A DNA stretch of 64,000 nt, taken from contig NZ_JACJVQ010000025.1 in NCBI RefSeq assembly GCF_014212135.1, positions 19,251 through 83,250 of the forward strand, given 5' to 3'. Positions 17,284-23,363 of this stretch are shown one piece after another. A model generated the notes under the pieces. That model saw nothing but the letters and a program-made list of their open reading frames with translations, ran no database searches and was not told where the DNA came from. The translations under genes were made by a program, and so were the position numbers. The DNA comes from Cohnella thailandensis (lineage in GTDB: Bacteria; Bacillota; Bacilli; Paenibacillales; Paenibacillaceae). Numbering within the stretch: position 1 is the stretch's first letter; each line of letters opens with the position of its first letter.

Positions 17284-18198
17284 ATGGATGCATTCAATGA
17301 AAAGTTCTCAACCGATCAGCAATGCGCAGAGGCTCTTTTTCACGCGCGTTGGCCCGACGGTTTCCGTTGTCCGAACTGCCGCCATCCGGAGTATTACTTG
17401 ACTCGGACTCGCCGTCACCCTCTTTTCGAATGCAAATCCTGCCGTCACCAGACGTCCCTGATCGCCGGCACGATTATGGGAGGCAGCTCGACCTCGCTCT
17501 CCAAGTGGTTCAAAGCCTTTTATCTGATGTCTCTTCCCGGCGGAATCAGCGCCGTTCGGCTGTCCGAAGCCATCGAAGTTACCTATAAAACAGCTTGGCT
17601 AATGGCTCACAAGATTCGAGAAGCCATGCGTACCGCCGAGCAATCCGTCAAACTTGAAGGCGTAGTTCAAGTGTCGACTTTCGGTTATGGATATGCTCTG
17701 TTTTTTGACGCTCATCAGCCGGTCTTGTTAGGCGGTTCTTTTAATGAACAAGGCGAACTGCAACAAATCAAGCTCCAGCAGCCCGATCCCGATCATGTCC
17801 GATTACCTGCTCGAACAGTAGATAAGGAGGGATATCTAGCATTCCTTGCCGAACATGTGAATAGTTCCGAGGTGACCTCGCTCCCTTACTATGCCAAAGT
17901 TCACCCGCAACTGGGCCCTTTTCGCCTGACGGTGAAGAATTGGTTGAATTCCACCTTTGGCGGCATCGGAGCCAAGCATTTGCATGCTTATTTGAACGAG
18001 TATAGTTTTCGAATCAATGCGGAGATGTACGACGTCGAAGGGACATCCTTTCGTTCGTTGCTCTCCTGGTGCGCCACAACCGCCAAAATCACTTACCGCC
18101 ACCTAATCCGACCGCGCCGAACTCTTCCCATCGTTTGGAAGCAATTCGAGACGAAAGCCAAATGGATCGCCAGACATCGGGAAGCCTGGAGCTATTGA
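17284..18198 (+). CDS. IS1595-family transposase-like protein with degraded DDE core
   Basis: A 304-residue protein. The N-terminal zinc ribbon is intact (CPNC near residue 33 and CKSC near 55). The C-terminal block GGIGAKHLHAYLNEYSFRIN matches the conserved KHL-YL-EF-FR-N tail of IS1595/ISXO2 transposases. Between them the first catalytic Asp-Glu motif, normally after a V-E-I-D-E-T pattern, is replaced by VVQVSTFGYG, and the second Asp block (TDG) is not recognisable around VTSLPYYAKVHPQ. The frame is nevertheless open throughout. Start at ATGGATGCATTC, with AAAGGAG 9 bp before it. It is either a decaying or a domesticated copy; the intact zinc ribbon would leave DNA binding possible. Confidence 0.75.
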   Translation: MDAFNEKFSTDQQCAEALFHARWPDGFRCPNCRHPEYYLTRTRRHPLFECKSCRHQTSLIAGTIMGGSSTSLSKWFKAFYLMSLPGGISAVRLSEAIEVTYKTAWLMAHKIREAMRTAEQSVKLEGVVQVSTFGYGYALFFDAHQPVLLGGSFNEQGELQQIKLQQPDPDHVRLPARTVDKEGYLAFLAEHVNSSEVTSLPYYAKVHPQLGPFRLTVKNWLNSTFGGIGAKHLHAYLNEYSFRINAEMYDVEGTSFRSLLSWCATTAKITYRHLIRPRRTLPIVWKQFETKAKWIARHREAWSY

Positions 18199-18250
18199 TA
18201 TCGTAATGACGAGACTTTTAAACGTGGCTGATACGCTCTCTAACTACTTT

Positions 18251-18273
18251 GTTCTGAGACGAGGGGATAATGG
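18251..18273 (-). repeat. Right inverted end of the IS1595-like element
   Basis: Read on the minus strand it begins CCATTATCCCCTCG and ends CTCAGAAC. It matches the left end at 17136 at 16 or more of 23 positions, and the tandem copies upstream equally well. Confidence 0.65.
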
Positions 18274-18388
18274 TTTTTGGGGAGGTTTCGGGATAGGAGC
18301 GTCTGTCCGGGGAAAACGAAGACCGCGAGAACGAGAGACTAAACGGCGAGAGAGAGAAAGGATAAACGGAGGAGGAGGAGGCATGATC

Positions 18389-18425
18389 AAAAAAAGGGAA
18401 GAGCGGAAATACCGCTGCTTCCCTT
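18389..18425 (-). terminator. Terminator of the 115-residue stress-island gene
   Basis: On the minus strand AAGGGAAG, an inner GCGG/CCGC stem, then CTTCCCTT and seven T. It follows the stop at 18442 by 17 bp. Confidence 0.9.
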
Positions 18426-18441
18426 GGCGTTCTTAGATTAG

Positions 18442-18789
18442 TTAGTTAGGGAGAGGGAGATCGCGATTGCGAGATTCCTCCTCCAGAAGGGATCGGAACT
18501 GCTCAAGGGTTGTCCCATCGCTAAGATGTTCCGGAACGGAGATCGATGAGCACTCTTCCCTGCGGAATTCGCTGCCGTGCAAGAAGTAGCCGTACTCTCT
18601 AGCAAGGGTATACATTTGACAGAAACGATCGGCTGCATCTTTGGCTTGGGATTCCGTGTCGTAAATGGCGAGCTGGTTCCCTCGGCCCAGTGGGTTCGAA
18701 CGGGCTTGAATGCTTAGCTGATAGGCGTCTTCTTCCTGACGAACCAAAACGTCACATTCGAAGCAACGGAGCTCATATCGAACACTCAT
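18442..18789 (-). CDS. Conserved-looking small protein of unknown function (115 aa)
   Basis: I do not recognise a named family. The N-terminus MSVRYELRCFECDVLVRQEE is followed by a compact alpha/beta region (QLAIYDTESQAKDAADRFCQ) and an acidic, Ser/Glu-rich tail. There is no signal peptide or membrane helix. The ATG at 18789 has AAAGGCGG 8 bp before it and is preferred to GTG at 18798. It lies directly downstream of sigB, but a SigB-type box overlapping the sigB stop suggests its own stress-inducible transcription. It ends at a strong terminator, so it closes the rsbVW-sigB operon. Confidence 0.7.
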   Translation of the reverse strand: MSVRYELRCFECDVLVRQEEDAYQLSIQARSNPLGRGNQLAIYDTESQAKDAADRFCQMYTLAREYGYFLHGSEFRREECSSISVPEHLSDGTTLEQFRSLLEEESRNRDLPLPN

Positions 18790-18837
18790 CCTTGCCACCG
18801 CCTTTGCTGAATAAGAGATTGTGGTGCGTATCTCTTA

Positions 18838-18862
18838 TTACCCGTTAGCTCCCGAATGAATC
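18838..18862 (-). promoter_or_regulatory. Possible SigB promoter at the end of sigB
   Basis: GATTCA, 13 bp, GGGTAA on the minus strand; the -35 box overlaps the sigB stop codon. One mismatch from the other local boxes makes it the weaker of the series. Confidence 0.45.
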
Positions 18863-19625
18863 AAGCTTCTTCGCTTATCCAGCTTCTTAATTGTTCGATT
18901 GCTCTTCTTTGTATGCGGGAAATGCTCATCTGGGAAACGCCCAACTGCTCGGCTACGTTGCGCTGAGAATAGCCTTCGTTATAAAGAAGCAGGACCACCT
19001 TGCGTTCTTCCGGCTTCAACCGATTCATGGCCTCTTCCAGGTCCATTCTTCGTTCTGCGCTTATGTAGTCGTCAGCCGGGGAATGAAGCAATTCGCCCAA
19101 GGTGGACGTGCTCTCTTCCTCGTTGATGGGGGTATCCAGAGAAACATAGTGATACATCTCTCTTCCGGCCAGCACTTCCAGCGTCTCTTCGACATCCATC
19201 TCCAGCTTGGCGGCGATCTCTTCGACGCTAGGAGACCGTTCCAGTTGGACGGTAAGCTCGTCGATCGTCTGCTGAACGGTAAGACCCTTCTCTTTGATTC
19301 TTCTCGGCACCTGAATGTACCAAGACTTATCCCTTAGGTAGTTTTTCATCTGGCCGACGATGCTCTTCATGACATAAGGCTCGAACGGCATCCCAAGGGA
19401 GGGATCATACTGCTGCAACAGCCGAAAGATCGACATGCGTCCGACCTGGAACAGATCCTCTTGAAGATCGGGCCGGTTGCGGGAGATTTTGTTGGCGGCC
19501 ATTCTGGCCAAAGGTTCGTAATCGCGCACGAGTTCGTCGGCAAGCTCTTTGCTGAGCGTGCGTTGGTACTCCAGCAGCTTCTGCCGGGCATCGTCGGGCT
19601 GACGCATACCCTCGCGATTGCTCAT
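18861..19625 (-). CDS. sigB: General-stress sigma factor SigB
   Basis: A 254-residue SigB/SigF/SigG-type sigma factor. Region 2 includes DLFQVGRMSIFRLLQQYDPS and FEPYVMKSIVGQMKNYLRD; region 3 holds SPSVEEIAAKLEMDVEETLE; region 4 ends with the helix-turn-helix YSQRNVAEQLGVSQMSISRI. It directs RNA polymerase to GTTT/GGGTA promoters and is normally held by the anti-sigma factor RsbW, encoded by the overlapping upstream gene (4-bp overlap, translational coupling). The order rsbV-rsbW-sigB and the SigB-type promoter before rsbV are as in Bacillus. Eight candidate SigB promoters between 16 and 31.3 kb mark its likely local regulon. Confidence 0.93.
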   Translation of the reverse strand: MSNREGMRQPDDARQKLLEYQRTLSKELADELVRDYEPLARMAANKISRNRPDLQEDLFQVGRMSIFRLLQQYDPSLGMPFEPYVMKSIVGQMKNYLRDKSWYIQVPRRIKEKGLTVQQTIDELTVQLERSPSVEEIAAKLEMDVEETLEVLAGREMYHYVSLDTPINEEESTSTLGELLHSPADDYISAERRMDLEEAMNRLKPEERKVVLLLYNEGYSQRNVAEQLGVSQMSISRIQRRAIEQLRSWISEEA

Positions 19626-20062
19626 ACGGTCTCGGGAGCCGTACGGCGCTTGGTCAGCGTGACGGCTGTTCCATTCTCGGTATTCAATTCCACGCGATCC
19701 ATCAACGCCTGCATCAGGTATAGTCCTAATCCGCCCGACTGGATCTCCTCAATGGACTTACCGTGCAGATTTGACGTTCGGGACGCTTCGGGAGCCTGAA
19801 AGCTCTCCCCATGATCGCGAATCGTGATTTGAAGCTCCTCCTCGCCGATCCACCCGAATTCGATATCGATATGGCCTCCCGTTCCTTGATACGCGTGAAG
19901 AACGGCATTATTGCAAGCTTCCGACACGGCCACCTTCATATCCTCGATCTCCTCATAGGAAAATTTGAGCTTGGTGGCTAATCCGAATAACGTCAGACGA
20001 ACGAGGTCGACGAATTCAGGCTGAGCAGGAACCGTCAGCTTGACGTTGTTATCTGTTACCAT
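19622..20062 (-). CDS. rsbW: Anti-sigma factor and kinase RsbW
   Basis: A 146-residue GHKL-type serine kinase. The N-box (MKVAVSEACNNAVLHAY), G1 box (ITIRDHGESF) and G2 box (GGLGLYLMQALMD) are present. By family knowledge it binds SigB in unstressed cells and phosphorylates RsbV, keeping it inactive; dephosphorylated RsbV pulls it off SigB. It overlaps sigB by 4 bp and starts 57 bp after rsbV. The 57-bp gap has no promoter-like element, so the three genes are one transcript. Confidence 0.93.
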   Translation of the reverse strand: MVTDNNVKLTVPAQPEFVDLVRLTLFGLATKLKFSYEEIEDMKVAVSEACNNAVLHAYQGTGGHIDIEFGWIGEEELQITIRDHGESFQAPEASRTSNLHGKSIEEIQSGGLGLYLMQALMDRVELNTENGTAVTLTKRRTAPETV

Positions 20063-20119
20063 GGAGTGTTCATCCTCTACCTTTCATCATTTGAGTGTGC
20101 AGCCGAAGCCAACCGAGAT

Positions 20120-20443
20120 TCAAGCTCTAGCCGAGTCCAGAAAAGGGGAAATTCCCGTCATGTCGAACAGCTTGCGAATATGATCCGATACTTCTTCCAC
20201 GGCGAACGGCGCTTGGCGCGCGTGTCGAGCCTTGACGATACCGATTAGAATGCCTATTCCCGTGCTGTCGATATATTTTAAGTCCTTCAGATTCAACACC
20301 AATTTACGATCCGCCAGCTCCACGAGAGGCTCCATTGTCGTCCTCATCTGGGAAGCGACTTCAAGGTCCAGCTCCCCGGACAAATAAATAACGGTGAGCC
20401 CCTCCCGGTTCTCGGTTCGAAAGCTCAATTTATCAGTCTTCAT
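20120..20443 (-). CDS. rsbV: Anti-anti-sigma factor RsbV
   Basis: A 107-residue STAS-domain protein. The phosphoacceptor serine is Ser60 in LKYIDSTGIGILIG. When dephosphorylated, by family knowledge by a PP2C phosphatase such as the RsbY-type protein at 26.2 kb, it binds RsbW and frees SigB. The ribosome site GGAGGAGGTTTCTC is strong, in line with the need for RsbV in excess. It is the first gene of the operon and follows a SigB-type promoter (20495-20520), giving positive autoregulation. Confidence 0.93.
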   Translation of the reverse strand: MKTDKLSFRTENREGLTVIYLSGELDLEVASQMRTTMEPLVELADRKLVLNLKDLKYIDSTGIGILIGIVKARHARQAPFAVEEVSDHIRKLFDMTGISPFLDSARA

Positions 20444-20494
20444 GAGAAACCTCCTCCAACATAGATCAACCCTATTAAATACGTTCTTCTTTCC

Positions 20495-20520
20495 TTACCC
20501 TTCGAACTTTTCCTTGAAAC
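20495..20520 (-). promoter_or_regulatory. SigB promoter of rsbV-rsbW-sigB
   Basis: GTTTCA, 14 bp, GGGTAA on the minus strand, 51 bp before the rsbV start. It is the expected autoregulatory promoter. Confidence 0.75.
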
Positions 20521-20566
20521 ATGTGAACGCTAAAAAAAGCGGATAGTTGCGGCGGCCGGCCCCCCC

Positions 20567-20591
20567 GTTCGATGATGGCAAAGTTGGGTAA
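20567..20591 (+). promoter_or_regulatory. Possible SigB promoter of the FAD oxidoreductase gene
   Basis: GTTCGA, 13 bp, GGGTAA on the plus strand, 70 bp before the GTG start at 20662. It forms a divergent pair with the rsbV promoter 46 bp away. Confidence 0.5.
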
Positions 20592-20661
20592 ATGGAGAAT
20601 ACTTAGGAAGGGGCGCTTGCCGATGCTTGCGGCCCGCTTTATTAGGATGGAGGAATAAATC

Positions 20662-21894
20662 GTGACGTTGCACTACGGATCGCTCTATTGGCCTTCAACG
20701 CGGCCGAATCCCCCTTCTTATCCGCAGCTGTTCGAACCGGTCCGTTGCCATGCCCTGGTCATCGGCGGGGGCATGTCGGGAATCGCATGCGGCTATACGT
20801 TAGTTCGAAGCGGCATCGATGCGGTCCTTATCGAACAGGGAACCATCGCATCCGGGAGCACGGCGGCCAATACCGGATTGCTTCAATATTCCAACGATAT
20901 CATGCTATCCGAGCTCGCGAAGCAGATCGGCGACGAGGACGCCGTCGAATTCTATCGGGCATGCAAGAATGCGGTAGAGCAGCTTGTCCAGGTCGCGAAC
21001 GGATTGCCTCGCGAAGTTGATCTTAGACGCCGCAGCAGCTTCTACTTCGCAAGCAGCGAATCCGATCTGCCTTCGCTGCGCAGGGAGCATGAAATGCTGG
21101 ACCGACACGGCTTCGGCGTGGAATGGTGGGACGCCGACCGGATCGAGAGCGTCTTCCCGTTCCGCAAAAGCGGAGCCATCGTCACGCACGGGGACGCTGA
21201 ACTGAACCCGTTCCTCTTCGTGACGTCTCTTGCCGAATCCGCCGCTCAGGCCGGACTGCGCATCTACGAGAAAACCTCGGCTCTCTCCGTTGAGGGAGTC
21301 AAAGGAAATTTTATCGTTCGAACCAACCATGGCGAGATTCATGCGGAGCATATCGTTTATGCCGTGGGTTATACGCCCGAGTCGGCGGGAGATGCCCGGG
21401 TCAACGCCAAGTTCACTCGCACTTATGCGATAGCAACGAAACCGATCCGTCGCTCTCTCTCGAATTGGCATCAGCGGTTTATGCTATGGGAGACCGCTCG
21501 CCCTTACCTTTATCTGCGGACGACGAATGACGACCGCATTATCGTCGGAGGACTGGACGAGAACTATCGTCAGCCTGTCTTAACGGATACCGATCTGAGG
21601 CAGCGTTCCCGGCGTCTCCTGTCGGAGCTTCGGCAGCTGTTTCCCGACTTCGAGGCCGAAGCCGAGTACGAATGGTGCGGCACTTTCGCGGAATCCGGCG
21701 ACAACCTGCCGTGGATCGGGGAAGACCCCGGGACTCCGGGTCGCTATTATGCTCTCGGATATGGAGGCAACGGCACGATTTACAGCGCGATCGCCGCCCG
21801 ATTGATCCGAGATGACATCATGGGAATCAAACATCCCATCGCCTCGATCGTTTCCCCGGATCGACGAACACATAAGAAGGCCGCATTCCGCTAA
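20662..21894 (+). CDS. FAD-dependent oxidoreductase of the glycine/D-amino-acid oxidase family
   Basis: A 410-residue DAO-type flavoprotein. The dinucleotide loop is ALVIGGGMSGIACGYTLVRSG near residue 33, followed by LIEQGTIASGSTAANTGLL, which places the FAD. A second conserved stretch near the C-terminus (YALGYGGNGTIYSAIAARLI) completes FAD binding. No Rieske cysteine motif is present. Substrate is not predictable from sequence. The GTG start has TGGAGGAATAAATC before it. It is transcribed away from rsbV and may be stress-induced from the SigB-like box upstream. Its stop codon lies in the loop of a 13-bp hairpin. Confidence 0.82.
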   Translation: MTLHYGSLYWPSTRPNPPSYPQLFEPVRCHALVIGGGMSGIACGYTLVRSGIDAVLIEQGTIASGSTAANTGLLQYSNDIMLSELAKQIGDEDAVEFYRACKNAVEQLVQVANGLPREVDLRRRSSFYFASSESDLPSLRREHEMLDRHGFGVEWWDADRIESVFPFRKSGAIVTHGDAELNPFLFVTSLAESAAQAGLRIYEKTSALSVEGVKGNFIVRTNHGEIHAEHIVYAVGYTPESAGDARVNAKFTRTYAIATKPIRRSLSNWHQRFMLWETARPYLYLRTTNDDRIIVGGLDENYRQPVLTDTDLRQRSRRLLSELRQLFPDFEAEAEYEWCGTFAESGDNLPWIGEDPGTPGRYYALGYGGNGTIYSAIAARLIRDDIMGIKHPIASIVSPDRRTHKKAAFR

Positions 21895-21909
21895 ATCGGA
21901 ATGCGGCCT
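21878..21909. terminator. Hairpin shared by two convergent genes
   Basis: AGGCCGCATTCCG pairs perfectly with CGGAATGCGGCCT across a 6-nt loop that contains the stop codon of the plus-strand gene. T-runs are short on both sides, so efficiency is uncertain. Confidence 0.6.
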
Positions 21910-21925
21910 GAATACGGCCTTCCTG

Positions 21926-22420
21926 CTATTGAAGGACATCGGAGGCGCCGCAGCTGCGCATGACGCGGGCCGTCTCCTCCAAAGAATCCGTCTCCGCAAG
22001 CAGCAGCAGCTTGCCTTCTTCCACGGACGGAGCGCAGTTCCGGGCCGTCGATTCGTCTAAGCCTAGCCGTTCCAAGCACCGAGTCGTGCTGAGGCCGTCC
22101 GAATCCGCCAAGGAATAGGCCGCGAAAGCGCCAGCCTGTCCGTTCATGCCCGCTCCCTGTACCGAACCCAGATACATGGCCGCCGGCATCGCCGCTCCTT
22201 CGTCGAGCAAGCCATCGTCCCCATCCCATCGCTCCGATGCCTCTTTGAGGCCTTCGATTCCTTCCAAACGAAGCTCGTCCTGAGACGACAAGAGAGGAGC
22301 GTTTTCCTCATTATTGACGACTGCAAGAAGAGAACGGCTGTTATTCCCTCTCGCCTGCAATTCATTCACCGCGTCCAGCACCTGCTGCTCCCGATCAAAA
22401 ATCCCGATCGTCCAAGTCAA
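21926..22420 (-). CDS. YflT-like general stress protein (164 aa)
   Basis: The N-terminal ~50 residues (TWTIGIFDREQQVLDAVNEL, then SRSLLAVVNNEE) have the beta-alpha-beta pattern of the YflT/general stress protein 17M domain. The rest is Gly/Ala/Ser-rich and acidic, with a second similar beta-alpha unit at the end (KLLLLAETDSLEETARVMRS). The TTG at 22420 lies 8 bp after GGGGAGG and is chosen; the in-frame GTG at 22429 overlaps that site. A good SigB-type promoter lies 61 bp upstream. The role of the family is unknown. Family assignment is by pattern and is less sure than for the gene at 27526. Confidence 0.6.
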   Translation of the reverse strand: MTWTIGIFDREQQVLDAVNELQARGNNSRSLLAVVNNEENAPLLSSQDELRLEGIEGLKEASERWDGDDGLLDEGAAMPAAMYLGSVQGAGMNGQAGAFAAYSLADSDGLSTTRCLERLGLDESTARNCAPSVEEGKLLLLAETDSLEETARVMRSCGASDVLQ

Positions 22421-22480
22421 AGCGGCCACCTCCCCAAGGGAATTTCGGCTACGGCAGCGCCGTTGCCTCTCATTTTAGCT

Positions 22481-22505
22481 ATACCCTGGGCAGCCTCATT
22501 TGAAC
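22481..22505 (-). promoter_or_regulatory. SigB promoter of the 164-residue stress gene
   Basis: GTTCAA, 13 bp, GGGTAT on the minus strand. The -10 is the strict consensus form. It lies just past the stop codon of the rsbM-type gene. Confidence 0.65.
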
Positions 22506-22514
22506 CGAAACCGA

Positions 22515-23363
22515 TTACTCTATTTTGCGATAGACCCGATGCTCTTCGCTTAAGGTCTCATAATGATCCGCATGACTGGTGAAAGCGAGAGACTCTTTGC
22601 CTCCCAAGACGAGAATCCCGCCGGGAGCCAGACTTTCATAGAACAAACGGTGAACCCTCTCTCGCAGGCTCGGATCGAAATAGATCATGACATTGCGGCA
22701 GAAAATCAAATGAAACTCATTGAAGGAGCGGTCGGTCGCCAGATTGTGCTCCGCGAACACGATTCTCTCCTTCAGCGAAGCCTTAAACGTAAAGAAGCCT
22801 TCCTCTTCTTCGCAATGACGCGACAGCTCCGACTGTCCTCCGGCCTCTCGGTAATTCGAGTCGTAAAGGGGGAACCGATCCTTCGGGAGCTGTCCCTCTC
22901 TTGCCCGGTTAAGAGCAGCGCGGCTAATATCGGTCGCATAGATTCGCGCTTGACCGAGCATTCCCTCTTCTTCCAGCCAGATGGCGGAAGAGTAGGCTTC
23001 TTCCCCGGTCGCGCATCCGGCATGCCAGACTCGGAGAAAAGAAACGTCCCGCAGTCCGTCCGTCAGCCGTTCCCTTAACCAGCGGAACGTGGCGGGATTG
23101 CGGAACAGTTCCGTCACGGGGATGACGAGATCGGACAGCAATCTCTCGAATGCATCTCGATCATGCAGGACGCGACCCTGCAAAGACGAAATATCCTCTT
23201 GTTTCTCCAGAAGCGCGCGGCGGCGGATCCTTCTGCGCAAGGAGGGATAAGCATATTGGCGAAAGTCATAACCGTACTCGAGATACACGGCTTCCAGCAG
23301 CAGCTTGATTTCCAGCTTCTCCAGCTGCTCGTCGTATCCCGGAAGCCTCCACTCTTCCATCAT
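22515..23363 (-). CDS. rsbM: CheR-type protein methyltransferase, RsbM-like
   Basis: A 282-residue CheR-family S-adenosylmethionine-dependent methyltransferase. The N-terminal helical CheR domain (FERLLSDLVIPVTELFRNPATF) precedes the SAM-binding motif VWHAGCATGEEAYSSA and the later FCRNVMIYFD and GGILVLGGKESL. No chemotaxis genes are near. The start overlaps the stop of the hybrid kinase by 4 bp (ATGA), so the two are translationally coupled. In the Bacillus cereus group the equivalent protein, RsbM, methylates the hybrid kinase RsbK and damps SigB activation; position and family here imply the same. The longer frame start at 23510 is rejected as antisense to the kinase. Confidence 0.82.
   Translation of the reverse strand: MMEEWRLPGYDEQLEKLEIKLLLEAVYLEYGYDFRQYAYPSLRRRIRRRALLEKQEDISSLQGRVLHDRDAFERLLSDLVIPVTELFRNPATFRWLRERLTDGLRDVSFLRVWHAGCATGEEAYSSAIWLEEEGMLGQARIYATDISRAALNRAREGQLPKDRFPLYDSNYREAGGQSELSRHCEEEEGFFTFKASLKERIVFAEHNLATDRSFNEFHLIFCRNVMIYFDPSLRERVHRLFYESLAPGGILVLGGKESLAFTSHADHYETLSEEHRVYRKIE

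Larger units (their letters stand above)
17136..18273 (+). mobile_element. IS1595-like element, probably immobile
   Basis: The element is bounded by related 23-bp inverted ends, CCATTATCCC...AGAAC at 17136-17158 and its reverse at 18251-18273, giving 1138 bp, the usual size for IS1595 elements. It encodes one IS1595-type transposase with a strong promoter. No matching 8-bp target duplication is seen outside the ends (TCTGAGGA against TTTTTGGG), and the transposase core looks damaged, so the copy is likely old. Confidence 0.6.

Noticed and set aside
18206..18436. 76-codon frame after the transposase
   Set aside because: Low-complexity Arg/Gly/Glu sequence inside a purine-rich tract; it runs across the inverted end and a terminator and has no ribosome site.
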